A stretch of DNA of 64,000 nucleotides from Rhodocyclaceae bacterium (GCA_020247395.1 JADCJC010000010.1:1-64000), one strand, 5' to 3'. Positions 1-10,235 are shown, counted from the stretch's first letter. Translations and numbers: made by a program. Notes: a model not told the origin generated them from the sequence alone.

Positions 1-758
1 AAGGTATGCGATTCAACAAGGTGCATATCGCTTGGTACGGCAACAAATCCGCCATGGAAGCCGTTGACCGCGCCAACGCCGAAGTATTCGCCCAAATGGT
101 GAATGCCGACGGGACGCAAGGTTATTACTCTCACCTGATCGTACATAAAGACAGCCCGATTAAGACGCTTGACGACGTGCTCAAAAACGGCAAGAGCTAC
201 TCGTTTTCGAACGGCGACCCAAACTCGACGTCCGGATTTTTGGTCCCAGGTTACTACGTGTTTGCTCTCAACAAGATTGACGCTAAAACCCATTTCAAAA
301 TTACCCGTAGCGCGAATCATGAAACCAACGCCTTAGCGGTTGCCAATAAACAAGTCGATATCGCAACAAACAACAGTGAGAACTTGGAAAAGATTCAGTT
401 GCGTTTCCCCGACAAGTTTAAGGACATTCGTGTGGTGTGGAGCTCACCGCTGATCCCGCTGGATCCACTCGCAATGCGGAAAGATCTACCGGAAGCAACA
501 AAGACAAAGATTCGGGATTTCTTCTATACCTATGGAAAAAACGAGCAGGAAAAGGCGGCATTAATGAATTTGTCGAAGTTGTCTGGCTTTCGTCAGTCGT
601 CAAATGCACAACTGATTCCGATTCGTCAGCTTGAATTGTTCCGTGACAAAACCCGCATCGCCGCCGATGACAAGGTGTCTGAGGGCGAAAAGAAAACCAA
701 GATTGCTGAGATCGACAAGAAACTGGCGGATTTGAATACCCTCGCCGCAGCCAAGTAG
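1..758 (+). CDS. phnD: Phosphonate ABC transporter substrate-binding protein (5' truncated)
   Basis: This is the periplasmic binding component of a phosphonate (or related phosphorus compound) importer of the PhnCDE type. The reading frame is already open at the window edge, so the signal peptide and first lobe are missing; the ATG at base 6 is probably internal, since full-length PhnD proteins are about 300-350 residues and only 250 are visible. The stretch [16 protein letters not shown] matches the conserved STSG ligand-binding segment of PhnD proteins. The C-terminus ends in a charged helix ([15 protein letters not shown]). phnE starts 10 bp downstream on the same strand, so they are cotranscribed. 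The ATPase phnC would be expected just upstream, outside the window. The ligand cannot be fixed from sequence; phosphite or another phosphonate is possible. Confidence 0.88.
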   Translation, partial: GMRFNKVHIAWYGNKSAMEAVDRANAEVFAQMVNADGTQGYYSHLIVHKDSPIKTLDDVLKNGKSYSFSNGDPNSTSGFLVPGYYVFALNKIDAKTHFKITRSANHETNALAVANKQVDIATNNSENLEKIQLRFPDKFKDIRVVWSSPLIPLDPLAMRKDLPEATKTKIRDFFYTYGKNEQEKAALMNLSKLSGFRQSSNAQLIPIRQLELFRDKTRIAADDKVSEGEKKTKIAEIDKKLADLNTLAAAK

Positions 759-768
759 CGATCCAACC

Positions 769-1566
769 ATGTCCACCAACGCCAGCACACCAGTTCTCCC
801 GCCTCTGCCGCCGAGGGTAAATCTTTCGACGCTGTTGATCTGGGGGGTGTTGTTGGCGTTGCTGGCGGGGTCGTGGCAGGGCGCAGACATGCGCCCACTC
901 GATTTATGGCGGGACTCCGCCAACATGGCCAAGTACGCGGCGGATTTTTTTCCGCCGAACTTTTCCAACTGGCGTTTCTACCTGTCGGAAATGGTGATTA
1001 CCCTGCAAATCGCCGTTTGGGGTACCGCCTTAGCGCTGCTGTGTTCGATCCCGCTGGGACTACTCGCCTCCGCCAACTTAACGCCGTGGTGGATTCATCA
1101 ACCCGTGCGGCGCGTGCTCGACTCGTTTCGCGCGATCAACGAAATGGTGTTTGCGATGTTGTTTGTCGTCGCGGTCGGCTTGGGCCCATTCGCTGGCGTG
1201 TTGGCGCTGTGGGTGCATACCACCGGGACCCTATCGAAGCTGTTTTCAGAAGCGGTCGAATCGATCGACCCGCAGCCGGTGGAGGGCATTCGCGCGACGG
1301 GGGCGAACAAATTTGAGGAGATCGCCTTCGGCGTCATTCCGCAGGTGATGCCGTTGTGGATGTCCTATACCTTGTATCGCTTGGAGGCGAACGTACGATC
1401 AGCGTCGGTGGTTGGTATGGTCGGTGCCGGCGGTATCGGTGTCGTGTTGTGGGAAGTGATCCGCGGCTTCTACTACGCCGAGACCTGTGCGCTCTTGATC
1501 ATCATCATCCTGACGGTGACGGCGATTGATTTTGTGTCGGCGAGGATGCGCAAAATTTTTGTCTAG
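769..1566 (+). CDS. phnE: Phosphonate ABC transporter permease
   Basis: Inner-membrane permease subunit of the PhnCDE importer, 265 aa, the usual size. Several hydrophobic segments are visible, starting near residue 20 ([13 protein letters not shown]). The cytoplasmic coupling loop is recognisable around residues 160-190 ([16 protein letters not shown]), which matches the EAA motif of binding-protein-dependent permeases that docks on the ATPase. The start ATG is 10 bp after phnD. It is the last gene of this unit: 148 bp later phoD ends on the opposite strand, and a palindromic repeat fills the gap. A second permease gene is not seen, so a homodimer is likely. Confidence 0.92.
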   Translation: MSTNASTPVLPPLPPRVNLSTLLIWGVLLALLAGSWQGADMRPLDLWRDSANMAKYAADFFPPNFSNWRFYLSEMVITLQIAVWGTALALLCSIPLGLLASANLTPWWIHQPVRRVLDSFRAINEMVFAMLFVVAVGLGPFAGVLALWVHTTGTLSKLFSEAVESIDPQPVEGIRATGANKFEEIAFGVIPQVMPLWMSYTLYRLEANVRSASVVGMVGAGGIGVVLWEVIRGFYYAETCALLIIIILTVTAIDFVSARMRKIFV

Positions 1567-1650
1567 CAAGTGGGTTGAAGTTGTTGGCACGAGCGCTTTC
1601 ATGCCAATCAATCCCCAAAGCGCTAGCAGCTTTCTATAGATCAAAGTCCT

Positions 1651-1699
1651 TTATTGGCGGGCATCTTCAAGCATTTGTGCTTGAAAACGCCCGCCAATC
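1651..1699. repeat. Palindromic intergenic repeat, copy a
   Basis: Imperfect long hairpin: outer arms ATTGGCGGGC and GCCCGCCAAT, inner arms TTCAAGCA and TGCTTGAA, with a small loop. It lies between the convergent 3' ends of phnE and phoD. The same core recurs near 29.6, 42.8 and 61.3 kb, so this is a member of a dispersed REP-like family and not only a local terminator. It could also end transcription from both sides. Confidence 0.7.
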
Positions 1700-1713
1700 G
1701 GACACTTTATGAA

Positions 1714-3507
1714 CTATGCGTAGGTCATGGCGCCGGCTGCGGATACGGTAATGGTTCTTCCCACTACGGTGGTGTAAGCAGTTGCTTTCACCGTACTCAC
1801 GTAAACGTATTCCGCACGAACCGAGGCTGCGGTGACGGTCATCACAAGGTAGCCGCGACGGATCGTGTCTGCATAATTGAGATCGTCGATGAGTCCCAAG
1901 CCTGCACCGATTGCGGCGTTACCCAACTGTGGTACCAACGCGCTGCCGTCGAGTGAACTGCCGAGGGCACCCAAGCCAGCACTTTCGAAACCGGTCGAAG
2001 TGACTGAAGCGCCGGCAAATTCGACACCGATGCGCTCCCCGGCAAGTGTTGTTAGGTTGGTACACCAGCCATTGTGCGAGTCGCCACTGAGTACGACCAG
2101 GCGTTTGCCCTGCGCTTTCACGTTTTGCAGAATGGCTTCGCGCTGCGTCGGATAGCCGTCCCACGCATCGAGGTTGTACGGCAGGCGAGGATTGGTCGCC
2201 GGGTTGAGCAGAGCTGCTTGTGCAGGGGTGAGGGCCGCTGCACCGCCAGCTGCGCGGGTGGCCTTGGCCGTGAGGTAGGTTTGAATGGCAGCGCCGCCAA
2301 GCGTTGGGTTCGCGTTCGGGCCACTAAAGAATTGTGCAACCGAAAATGGAATCCACATCCGCGCCATGATGTCTTGGTTGCCGAGAATCTGCCAGGTCGC
2401 TGTTGAGGCGGCCATTTGGCTGGCGAGCCACTGCTGCTGTGTTGTGCTGATCATGCGGCGGGTTGAATCTAGCGTCACACCACTGGCGTTTGGCGTAATG
2501 GCCGAAATGTAGCGTGTCACGCCGCCATCGGCATCACCAAAGTCATCGTACTGACGATCACGGCCTTCGATGCGGGTATCGAGCATATGCAGCGAAAACA
2601 GCGAGCCAAAGTTAAACGAACGATAGATCTTTAACAAGTTGGCGGGGTCCGGCGTACGGATAGGCAGCCACTCGTGATAGGCCTTGGAAGCGTTTGCTTT
2701 ACGCACGTTCCAATCCCCCTGTGTTGCTGGGTTGTGGTTCTGTGCGGCTTGGACGTAGGCATTGTTGGTGAACTCGTGATCGTCCCAAACGGTGATAAAC
2801 GGCATTTTGGCGTGGACCGCCTGCAGGTTCGGGTCTGAACGGTACTGTGCATAACGTGTGCGATAGTCTGCCAGCGAAACGATGTCTGTCGCCGGTACGG
2901 GAACCCGATTGAGCCTAACAGCGTCCACATTGCCGTACTGTGTTGGGCCCGCGCCGTATTCATAGATATAGTCGCCGAGGTGGAGTGCGAACTGTGCGTC
3001 CGACTTGGATGCAGCATCGTAGGCGTTGAAGAACCCTTCTGCATAGTGGGAGCAAGAAAAGACCGCGAACTTGACCGTCGTCGCGGCTGCGCTTGGCAGC
3101 GTGCGGGTCACGCCGACCGGCGAGAAGGTGTTCTGGTCACCAATAAAACGGTAGAAGTAATCGGTACCAACAGTGAGGCCGGTTGCGTCGACTTTGGCGG
3201 TGAAGCCGTTTGCCTCAGTCGCATCAACACGTCCCGTTGAAACGATGTTGTTAAACCCCGCGTCAGTGGCAACCTGCCAGGTGAGCGGAATCGTGGCATT
3301 GCTGCCATCAGCTTTGGCGTACGTCCACAAAATGACGCGGTCGGCGAGAGGATCGCCGCTGGCGACGCCATAGGTAAATTTTGGTGCCGGTGCGCTGTTG
3401 CCAGAGCCGCTATCGGAGCATCCGGCGAACGAGCCGGTAGCCACGACGGCGGCGGCTCCTGTGGAAACAATGAACTTGCGGCGGCCGCTGTTGACTTCTT
3501 GTGACAT
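1714..3507 (-). CDS. phoD: Alkaline phosphatase PhoD, Tat-exported
   Basis: Secreted phosphodiesterase/phosphomonoesterase that releases phosphate from organic esters. The ORF opens upstream, but the ATG at 3507 is preferred because GGGAG lies at proper spacing before it and it places a Tat signal at the N-terminus (GRRKFIVSTGAAA). FAGC follows and could be a lipobox. Predicted product 597 aa. PhoD metal-site motifs are visible: FSCSHY, HLGDYIYEYG, WDDHEFTNNA and GDSHNGW. The fit to the phosphate-starvation island is obvious, but directly upstream I see only one TTGTCAC half-site (about 3559-3565). The good Pho box in the divergent region points the other way, so control of phoD is uncertain. 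Confidence 0.93.
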   Translation of the reverse strand: MSQEVNSGRRKFIVSTGAAAVVATGSFAGCSDSGSGNSAPAPKFTYGVASGDPLADRVILWTYAKADGSNATIPLTWQVATDAGFNNIVSTGRVDATEANGFTAKVDATGLTVGTDYFYRFIGDQNTFSPVGVTRTLPSAAATTVKFAVFSCSHYAEGFFNAYDAASKSDAQFALHLGDYIYEYGAGPTQYGNVDAVRLNRVPVPATDIVSLADYRTRYAQYRSDPNLQAVHAKMPFITVWDDHEFTNNAYVQAAQNHNPATQGDWNVRKANASKAYHEWLPIRTPDPANLLKIYRSFNFGSLFSLHMLDTRIEGRDRQYDDFGDADGGVTRYISAITPNASGVTLDSTRRMISTTQQQWLASQMAASTATWQILGNQDIMARMWIPFSVAQFFSGPNANPTLGGAAIQTYLTAKATRAAGGAAALTPAQAALLNPATNPRLPYNLDAWDGYPTQREAILQNVKAQGKRLVVLSGDSHNGWCTNLTTLAGERIGVEFAGASVTSTGFESAGLGALGSSLDGSALVPQLGNAAIGAGLGLIDDLNYADTIRRGYLVMTVTAASVRAEYVYVSTVKATAYTTVVGRTITVSAAGAMTYA

Positions 3508-3603
3508 GTGAAACTCCCGTTGGTCGATGTGGACAAAGACCAAGTACACCGCATCCGCGTGACAATTTCGTTGCGATTGGCCCAGGCATCAAAACGAATT
3601 GGT

Positions 3604-3640
3604 TTGTCATGTCACCGTCATCACGGCCTGCAATGATAAT
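3604..3640 (+). promoter_or_regulatory. Predicted PhoB box and -10 for the cytochrome-like gene
   Basis: Two direct 7-mers in the PhoB arrangement, TTGTCAT-gtca-CCGTCAT (3604-3621), followed after 10 bp by AATGATAAT, which contains a -10-like hexamer. The orientation is toward the + strand gene that starts at 3662. The distance from box to -10 is the same as at pstS and phoX in this window. The consensus used is CTGTCAT-N4-CTGTCAT, recalled from enterobacteria. Confidence 0.6.
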
Positions 3641-3661
3641 AAGTTTGTTTCTTAGCTTTAT

Positions 3662-5005
3662 ATGAGCAGATCGTGTTTTACAATCCTTTTCGTGTTTGCT
3701 TTTGCCGTCGGCGCTGCTCGCGCCTCGGCGGCGGGAGACTCACTTCAGGGGCGTGTACGCTTCCTAGATTTATGTTCGGGCTGCCATGGCATACCGCCGG
3801 ACCATCGGGCGATGCAGGCGGCCAACAATCCCGATACCCTGTCCTCGGCGCTGAATTCGGCGAGTGCGATGGGTTTTCTGAATCCGTTGGTCAGTCGTGA
3901 GGACATCGGCAATATCGCTGCGTATTTGGCCGATACGCGCCTCAATCAAACCGTGACTGGTGTCCGCATTCAGGGAAGCGGAGTCGGCAATGTGGCTTCG
4001 TCCCCAGACGGCATAAACTGCGGTGCGATCTGTGTTTGGAATTTCTTGCCGAACACATCAGTCGTATTGCGTGCAACCCCTAGATTGGGATCGACGTTTA
4101 TCGGCTGGTCGGATGGTTGCACTGGTACTTCAGAGTGTCGGCTCACGTCATCACAGGCGCAAACGGTCACGGCACGATTCGAACGTAACGGGCCATTGCG
4201 TGACTACAGCGGGATGTGGTGGGTGGGGCCGTCCGAGAACGGTTGGGGGATTGCGATTAACCAGCGTGCCGAATCCGGGCAGCAGTTCAACAAGCTGTAT
4301 GTCTACGACGACCAAGGGCAACCGACATGGTACCTGATGCAGGGTGGTGAGTGGAGCGACGGATTTAGCGTCTATCGCGGACCGCTCTACCGGCCGCGTA
4401 GCGCGTCACTTGATCGGTACGACGCCACACAACTCCAGCTCGGTGCGGCCGTCGGTGAAATGACGCTGCGATACGTCGATGCTAACCGGGCGGAACTGAG
4501 TTACCGGATCAGCGGCATCAGCGCGACCAAGACACTCATTCGACAGCTCGCCGGTAGCAGCAGTGCCGATGCACCGTTCGGGTTGGAAGTGCGCTGGCGC
4601 TCCCCATGCCAATACTGTCGGGACAATCGCGCCGCAGCACCCGCGCAAGTGGGCGGGCTTTGGTGGGGAGAGCGAGCGGAAGATGGCTGGTCGGTTTCAA
4701 TTGCACCACAGCGCGCAAGTTTTTTTGGTATCTGGTTTACGTTTGCGCTCGATGGCAATCCGACTTGGTACGTGATGCCGAGCGGCGGCTGGCTGGATAA
4801 CCGGTATTCGGCAACGATGTTCCGCGCGCAGTCTAGCCCGTGGCTCGGCGTTACTTATGACGCGGCGAAACTGATCGTCGCGCCGATCGGCAGTGTTTGG
4901 TTTGATTTAGAAGCCGACAGTGCGCTTCGATTTACTTACCGCTTTGATACCGGTGTCTTCACCAACCTTGCTCAGTCAAAGAGCCTCTCCAGACGTCGCT
5001 TCTGA
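3662..5005 (+). CDS. Secreted protein with cytochrome c-like, InlB-B-like and NPTWY-repeat domains
   Basis: Predicted exported protein of 447 aa with unusual architecture. An N-terminal signal peptide ends near ARASAAG. Residues about 25-100 resemble a class I cytochrome c: one CSGCH haem-binding motif and a later AMGFLNPL...IGNIAAYLA segment that can supply the Met ligand and last helix. Residues about 105-180 look like a divergent InlB B-repeat (FIGWSDGCTGT...VTARF). The rest contains two copies of a domain with W-rich motifs (GMWWVGPSENGWGIAI / GLWWGERAEDGWSVSI, each followed by PTWYLM or PTWYVM). The function is not known. It is divergent from phoD and preceded by a good Pho box, so a phosphate-starvation role is inferred. 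Confidence 0.75.
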   Translation: MSRSCFTILFVFAFAVGAARASAAGDSLQGRVRFLDLCSGCHGIPPDHRAMQAANNPDTLSSALNSASAMGFLNPLVSREDIGNIAAYLADTRLNQTVTGVRIQGSGVGNVASSPDGINCGAICVWNFLPNTSVVLRATPRLGSTFIGWSDGCTGTSECRLTSSQAQTVTARFERNGPLRDYSGMWWVGPSENGWGIAINQRAESGQQFNKLYVYDDQGQPTWYLMQGGEWSDGFSVYRGPLYRPRSASLDRYDATQLQLGAAVGEMTLRYVDANRAELSYRISGISATKTLIRQLAGSSSADAPFGLEVRWRSPCQYCRDNRAAAPAQVGGLWWGERAEDGWSVSIAPQRASFFGIWFTFALDGNPTWYVMPSGGWLDNRYSATMFRAQSSPWLGVTYDAAKLIVAPIGSVWFDLEADSALRFTYRFDTGVFTNLAQSKSLSRRRF

Positions 5006-5063
5006 ACGCCCGCGAATACCGGGCGGTGCCGCTGCAACGTGACGTCACTAGCCATGACGCCTG

Positions 5064-5098
5064 AAAAAAAGAGCCGCACCCGCAAGGGCACGGCCCTT
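5064..5098 (-). terminator. Intrinsic terminator of phoX
   Basis: On the minus strand a GC-rich hairpin (GCCGTGCCC-ttgc-GGGTGCGGC, pairing through two G-U wobbles) is followed by a run of seven T. It lies just past the 3' end of phoX. Confidence 0.75.
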
Positions 5099-5139
5099 TC
5101 ACTTGTTTCCGGCTAATGGTGATAGAGCTCTGTTTGTAA

Positions 5140-7350
5140 CTAAACGCCGATGACACCGCCGTCGGTACGCGTAATCACGATGGTTGCGCTAAGTGGCCGT
5201 GACGTTCCGCCGTTCGGCCAATTGCTGTTAAACGTGCGAGCTGCAAAGGCCGCCGCCGAGGTTTCTTCGCCAGGGTGCTGAATGTTGACAAACAGCGCTT
5301 TGCCGTCGGCAGATTCGGCCAAACCGGTGATCTCACAATCCTTCGGTCCCACCAGGAAACGACGCAAGCGGGTTTCGCCAAGTTGCGCGCCGACGTAGGT
5401 GGTTACGTTCTTAGTGTTCGTACCATCCACGTTGGCCACCGTGACCGTCGCACCATCGCGCACGCCGCCGGGAATGGCAGCCAGCAACATGCAGTTGGTC
5501 ACATCGGTGTAGGCACCATCGTCGGTTTGAATCCACAGAATGCCGTTACGACCGAACCACAATCCGTCTGGGCTGGAGAAGTCGTTTGCTGCGGTGAGCC
5601 CAGACAGATTTACGGTGCGGGTGTCTTGCGTCGCGCGTGCGCCAAACAAGAAAATATCCCAGCCGAACTGGAGTGCAGCCGAGTTACTCGCCACTTCGAT
5701 CCAACGGATGATATGGCCGTTGGGATTGCCGCGCTGTGCGGTACCGTTTGTGCGCGGGTCATTGTAGAAGCGTGGATTGGCGGCATCGGTCGAAGCCAAG
5801 GTGCGCAGCGTGCTGTTGTTATTGGTCAGGGTCATGTAGACGCTTGAGGTAAACGGGTCAACTGCACCCCACTCTGGGCGATCCATCTTGGTGGCACCCA
5901 GCGCATCGGCCGCGTGACGTGCGTTGATCAACACGTCAGCTTGGTTGGCGAATGCGTACGGTGCATATGTCGAAACGACCGGGCCGTTGCCAAAGCGGAG
6001 CTCAAGCCAGTCGCCTGTACCATCAGCGTTGAAGCGAGCTACGTAAAGCTTCCCGGCATCCAGATATTTGTCACCTGCGGCGAGGCCACGTGTGGCATCG
6101 GCCGGATCCCAGTTGGCATCGGAAACATACTTATAAATGTATTCGCCCCGCGAGTCATCGCCCATGTACCAGACCAAGGGCTGTCCCGCGACGGCCTTCG
6201 CCGGCCATGCACCCTCGTGGGCAAAACGTCCCATCGCGGTACGCTTGCGCGGAGCGGAGGTCGTGTTAAACGGATCAATTTCGACAATCCAGCCGAAGGT
6301 ATTTGCGACGTTACGGAAGTCATCGCTGCCATCGGTAGAATTACCCAGCTTCTCGGCGTTCCAACGTGAGAATGTTGTGTCATTTGGATCGGTCGCAATC
6401 GCGGTCGCCCAGCCTTCGCGGCCGGTGCCGGCGACACCGTTACGGTTGAAGTTCGCCAACTCCTTCGGCGTGCGGTTAACGTTGTCGGTCGCGGTGATCC
6501 GACGGAAGTAACCAGCGTAGTTTTCTTCACAGGTGAGGTACGTGCCCCACGGTGTATAGCCGTTTGCACAGTTATTCACAGTCCCGCGCGTCCGGGTCCC
6601 GTTGGCGGAATAACGCGTAACCATGAACGGTGTTCCCGCAGCCGGACCACTCAAAATCATGTCGGTATTGGTGGTGATGCGGCGGTTGTAGACGGAGTTT
6701 CTGACGTATGACCAAGAGTTACCACTGCGAGCAACTTCAACAATGCTAACGCCATGAACGTTGAGCTCTTTCAACACTTCTTCATTCACGGTACGCACAC
6801 CGGCGACACTGGTGACGCCATTTGGGTGCAGGAAGTTTGGCGTGATGGCTTCGTGGTTGATGCAGAGAATGCCCCGATCTGACGCGTTCGGGTCATAGGC
6901 ACCGGTTGTAGTCATACCGAAGAAGTGCATGCCATCGTGGTGATCGCCAGCGCGGAACGCTGCCGATGCTGCGCTATCGGTGCCATCGTTCAGAAATGCT
7001 GGCGTCGCCGCGTTGATGGGATCACCGCCACGAATCAACACGGATGCTTGATAGCCGGGCGGCACGGTCACCGTGTCGGCAAGTGATTTTGCAATCGCAG
7101 GGAAGCCCAAGGCAGTCGCCTTAACCGGGCCAGCGGGTGGTGCGACGGGTGCGGGGGCCGGAGCCGACGGGCTGTCGCTGCCACCACAGCCTGTCAAACC
7201 CATGAATGAAAGTGCTGCCGCACCCGCTGCGCCGGAGGCCATCAGACGGCGGCGATTAGGATTGGCGAGAGCTTCTTCGACGATATGGTCGATGTGGGTG
7301 TTGTTCGAGAGATTCGTAACGACGTCTTCTTCGCGTTTGTCATATGACAT
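5140..7350 (-). CDS. phoX: PhoX family alkaline phosphatase (DUF839), Tat-exported
   Basis: Large secreted phosphatase of the PhoX family, 736 aa. Members use a calcium/iron cofactor and hydrolyse phosphomonoesters outside the inner membrane. The N-terminus has a short leader and then a Tat motif (NRRRLMASGAAGAAALSF) followed by a cysteine (LTGCGG) that could be lipidated. The body carries typical DUF839 segments such as GILCINHEAITP, TPWGTYLTCEENYAG, VWYMGDDSRGEYIYKYV and SPDGLWFGRNGILWIQTDDG. AGGGG lies about 9 bp before the start. It is transcribed alone: pstB upstream ends in a terminator, a three-repeat Pho box precedes phoX, and a terminator follows. PhoD and PhoX in one island gives two unrelated phosphatases under the same signal. 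Confidence 0.93.
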   Translation of the reverse strand: MSYDKREEDVVTNLSNNTHIDHIVEEALANPNRRRLMASGAAGAAALSFMGLTGCGGSDSPSAPAPAPVAPPAGPVKATALGFPAIAKSLADTVTVPPGYQASVLIRGGDPINAATPAFLNDGTDSAASAAFRAGDHHDGMHFFGMTTTGAYDPNASDRGILCINHEAITPNFLHPNGVTSVAGVRTVNEEVLKELNVHGVSIVEVARSGNSWSYVRNSVYNRRITTNTDMILSGPAAGTPFMVTRYSANGTRTRGTVNNCANGYTPWGTYLTCEENYAGYFRRITATDNVNRTPKELANFNRNGVAGTGREGWATAIATDPNDTTFSRWNAEKLGNSTDGSDDFRNVANTFGWIVEIDPFNTTSAPRKRTAMGRFAHEGAWPAKAVAGQPLVWYMGDDSRGEYIYKYVSDANWDPADATRGLAAGDKYLDAGKLYVARFNADGTGDWLELRFGNGPVVSTYAPYAFANQADVLINARHAADALGATKMDRPEWGAVDPFTSSVYMTLTNNNSTLRTLASTDAANPRFYNDPRTNGTAQRGNPNGHIIRWIEVASNSAALQFGWDIFLFGARATQDTRTVNLSGLTAANDFSSPDGLWFGRNGILWIQTDDGAYTDVTNCMLLAAIPGGVRDGATVTVANVDGTNTKNVTTYVGAQLGETRLRRFLVGPKDCEITGLAESADGKALFVNIQHPGEETSAAAFAARTFNSNWPNGGTSRPLSATIVITRTDGGVIGV

Positions 7351-7392
7351 GTGTTGCGCCCCTATATTTGTGTTTGCGAGATAGCAAATCGC

Positions 7393-7437
7393 AATTTAGA
7401 AACACTACGTGACAGCCGTATGAAGGATTTGTGAAAC
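7393..7437 (-). promoter_or_regulatory. Three-repeat PhoB box and -10 of phoX
   Basis: On the minus strand three 7-mers follow at 11-bp steps: GTTTCAC, CCTTCAT, CTGTCAC (7431-7437, 7420-7426, 7409-7415). Exactly 10 bp after the last comes TAAATT (7393-7398), a good -10. This is the layout expected for PhoB-activated promoters, where the box replaces the -35. Confidence 0.72.
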
Positions 7438-7464
7438 CCTTGATTGTCGGGGAGATTCCAAAAC

Positions 7465-7495
7465 AAAAACGCCAGCGTGGCGCTGGCGTTTTTTT
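7465..7495 (-). terminator. Intrinsic terminator of the pst operon
   Basis: Perfect hairpin ACGCCAGCG-tgg-CGCTGGCGT flanked by A-rich and T-rich tracts, so it can work in both directions. It lies 17 bp after pstB and separates the pst operon from phoX. No phoU lies between pstB and this terminator. Confidence 0.9.
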
Positions 7496-7511
7496 GGGAG
7501 CCTAGAATGGC

Positions 7512-8306
7512 TTAGCCAAAACGACCCGTAATGTAGTCTTCGGTTTCTTTTTTCTTTGGCTTGATAAACAGCTCATCGGTCACGCCATACTCAACCAAAT
7601 CACCTAGGTACATGTAGGCGGTGAAGTCGGACACACGCGCCGCCTGTTGCATGTTGTGTGTGACGATGGCGATGGTGTAATCCTGCTTTAATTCGTGTAA
7701 CAACTCTTCGACCTTCGCCGTTGAGATTGGATCAAGCGCGGAGGTCGGCTCGTCCAGCAACACCACTTCCGGCTTCACTGCAACGGCGCGTGCGATGCAA
7801 AGGCGCTGCTGTTGCCCGCCGGACAGTGAGAGTCCGCTTTGTTTGAGTTTGTCTTTAACCTCACCCCAGATGGCCGCTTTGTTGAGCGCCCACTCGACAC
7901 GCTCGTCCATTTCCGCCTTGGATAACGACTCATAGAGTTTCACGCCAAACGCGATGTTGTCGTAAATCGACATTGGGAAAGGCGTCGGCTTTTGAAACAC
8001 CATGCCAACCTTGGCGCGTAGCAAGTTCAGGTCCTGCGATTTATCGAGAACATTCTTGCCGTTCATGATGATCTCGCCTTCGGCACGTTGCCCCGGATAC
8101 AAGTCGTACATACGGTTCAACGTGCGCAACAGAGTGGATTTTCCGCAACCAGATGGACCGATGAAAGCGGTGACGCGGCGCTCCAAGATCTCAAGGTTGA
8201 TGTTCTTCAGGCCCTGAAAGCTGCCGTAGAAAAAATTGAGATTACGAACCGATATCTTTGACGTAGGCGTGACGGGCGTTTCGTATGGTTGCAGGACTGC
8301 GTTCAT
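7512..8306 (-). CDS. pstB: Phosphate ABC transporter ATP-binding protein
   Basis: ATPase of the high-affinity PstSCAB phosphate importer, 264 aa, full length. Visible motifs are Walker A (GPSGCGKST), signature (LSGGQQQR), Walker B plus D-loop ([13 protein letters not shown]) and the switch His (VTHNMQQA). It is the last gene of pstSCAB, 22 bp after pstA, and is followed by a strong terminator. In many beta-proteobacteria phoU and phoBR follow pstB; here they do not. Confidence 0.97.
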   Translation of the reverse strand: MNAVLQPYETPVTPTSKISVRNLNFFYGSFQGLKNINLEILERRVTAFIGPSGCGKSTLLRTLNRMYDLYPGQRAEGEIIMNGKNVLDKSQDLNLLRAKVGMVFQKPTPFPMSIYDNIAFGVKLYESLSKAEMDERVEWALNKAAIWGEVKDKLKQSGLSLSGGQQQRLCIARAVAVKPEVVLLDEPTSALDPISTAKVEELLHELKQDYTIAIVTHNMQQAARVSDFTAYMYLGDLVEYGVTDELFIKPKKKETEDYITGRFG

Positions 8307-8328
8307 ATAGGTCTCGTAAACAACAGAG

Positions 8329-9210
8329 TTAGTTGGAGCGCTGGCGGAATATCACGCGGGTGATGATATTGATCGCTAGGACTGAGAATGTGATGAGCAT
8401 CGCGCCGGCCCAGGCAAGTTCCACCCAGTTTTCAAATGGGCTCATTGCAAACTGGAAGATGGCGACTGGTAGATTCGCCATTGGTGCATTCAAGTCGCTA
8501 GACCAGAACTGGTTGTTGAGTGCGGTAAAGAGCAGCGGGGCGGTTTCACCGCTGATGCGAGCCACCGCAAGCAAAATGCCAGTAATGACGCCACTACGCA
8601 CTGCACGCAAGGCGACGTAGCTCACTACCTTCCACTCCGGTGCGCCGAGCGCCGCCGCCGCTTCTCGAAGGCTGGCCGGAACGAGTATCAACATGGTTTC
8701 GGTAGTACGAACAATCACCGGAATTGCAATGATGGCAAGGGCGATGGCACCGGCAAAGGCTGAAAAATGCTGGACTCGGGCCACGTAGATCGTGTAGACG
8801 AACAAGCCGATGATGATTGAGGGAGCCGACAACAGAATGTCGTTGACGAATCGTGTGGTGGGAGCCACCCAGCCGGTCTTGCCGAATTCTGCGAGATAGA
8901 TTCCGGCAAGAATACCAATCGGCGTGGCGATCAGTGTACCGATGGTCACCATGACCACGCTGCCAAAGATGGCATTAAGCAGGCCACCGGCGCTTCCGGG
9001 CGATGGCGTCATTTGTGTGAACACCGCGACATTGAGTCCGCCGATTCCCTTAACCACCAGCGTGGTAAGAATCCACAGGAGAAAGATCATGCCACTTGCC
9101 ATCGCCGCGAGCGAAAGAAAGAGGGCGAGACGATTGGTGAATACGCGCTTCCGGTAGAGCGCTGATGTCGGCGATGCGGTTGATGCGAGGGTTGGCGATT
9201 GCATGCTCAT
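8329..9210 (-). CDS. pstA: Phosphate ABC transporter permease PstA
   Basis: Inner-membrane permease subunit of the phosphate importer, 293 aa. Six hydrophobic segments are apparent, the first near residue 30 ([21 protein letters not shown]). The cytoplasmic loop [22 protein letters not shown] corresponds to the EAA coupling motif for PstB. The start overlaps the pstC stop by 4 bp (ATGA type), showing translational coupling, and pstB follows after a short gap. Confidence 0.96.
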   Translation of the reverse strand: MSMQSPTLASTASPTSALYRKRVFTNRLALFLSLAAMASGMIFLLWILTTLVVKGIGGLNVAVFTQMTPSPGSAGGLLNAIFGSVVMVTIGTLIATPIGILAGIYLAEFGKTGWVAPTTRFVNDILLSAPSIIIGLFVYTIYVARVQHFSAFAGAIALAIIAIPVIVRTTETMLILVPASLREAAAALGAPEWKVVSYVALRAVRSGVITGILLAVARISGETAPLLFTALNNQFWSSDLNAPMANLPVAIFQFAMSPFENWVELAWAGAMLITFSVLAINIITRVIFRQRSN

Positions 9211-10235
9211 GTACGTGATCCCTCGCCTTTTGAAAGTTGCAACAGCATTAACTTTGCAAGTGCAAGCACGACGAATGTGATGATGAAGAGAACCAGTCCG
9301 ATCGCGATCAGCGCTGATATATGGCCGCCATCACCCGCTTCGGCGAACTCGTTGGCAATGGTCGATGCGATGGAGGCACCCGGTTCAAACAACGACGCCG
9401 CAATCTTGGGGGTGTTGCCGATGACAAACGTCACGGCCATGGTCTCACCCAACGCGCGTCCCAAGCCCAACATTGTGCCGCCGACGACACCTGCTTTGGT
9501 GTACGGTAGAACGATATTGCGGACAACTTCCCAAGTCGTTGCCCCCAACCCGTACGCAGACTCTTTCAAAACCGGTGGAACGATTTCGAAGACATCACGC
9601 ATCACGGAAGCAATAAACGGGATAACCATGACGGCCAGAATAATGCCCGCTGAAAGCATACCGATACCCATCGGCGCGCCCTGAAACAGCTGGCCGATGA
9701 GCGGAATGTCACCCGCGTATTTTGTCAAAAATGGTTGTACGTATTGCGCAAATAGCGGCGCAAACACGAAAAGTCCCCACATGCCGTAGATGATGGATGG
9801 GATGGCGGCCAACAATTCGACGGCGGTACCGAGCGGTCGCTTAAGCCAGATTGGACACAGTTCGGTGAGAAATATGGCGATTCCGAAACTGACCGGAAAG
9901 GCGATAAGCAGTGCAATAAACGATGTGACGATGGTGCCGTAGATAGCGTTTGCGGCGCCGAAGGTGTTGGTGACCGGATTCCACTCGCGGCTGGTTAGAA
10001 AGCCGAAGCCGAATTTCTCAAAGATCGGGTATGCACCCAACACGAGCGAGGTGATGATCGCGCCCAGTAACAGCAGTACAAACAGCGCAAAACTAAGTGT
10101 CGTCTTTCGGAAGACGGCATCCTGAATGCGTTGCCTGACCAGACGCGCCGCGATTTGACGTTGTTGTTCTTCAGTCGACACGTAAGACCCTCTGCTTTTA
10201 TCGCCGGCCATCGGGCCAGCCTCGGTCAAACTCAT
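9207..10235 (-). CDS. pstC: Phosphate ABC transporter permease PstC
   Basis: Second permease subunit of PstSCAB, 342 aa. A charged N-terminal tail of about 45 residues precedes the first membrane segment ([19 protein letters not shown]), as in other PstC proteins. The coupling loop [17 protein letters not shown] is present. It overlaps pstA by 4 bp and lies 122 bp after pstS; that gap contains a stable hairpin that may reduce read-through or stabilise the upstream pstS message. Confidence 0.96.
   Translation of the reverse strand: MSLTEAGPMAGDKSRGSYVSTEEQQRQIAARLVRQRIQDAVFRKTTLSFALFVLLLLGAIITSLVLGAYPIFEKFGFGFLTSREWNPVTNTFGAANAIYGTIVTSFIALLIAFPVSFGIAIFLTELCPIWLKRPLGTAVELLAAIPSIIYGMWGLFVFAPLFAQYVQPFLTKYAGDIPLIGQLFQGAPMGIGMLSAGIILAVMVIPFIASVMRDVFEIVPPVLKESAYGLGATTWEVVRNIVLPYTKAGVVGGTMLGLGRALGETMAVTFVIGNTPKIAASLFEPGASIASTIANEFAEAGDGGHISALIAIGLVLFIITFVVLALAKLMLLQLSKGEGSRT

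Noticed and set aside
3559-3565. TTGTCAC as a PhoB site for phoD
   Set aside because: Only one 7-mer; neither 11-bp neighbour matches the repeat, so it is at most a half-site.
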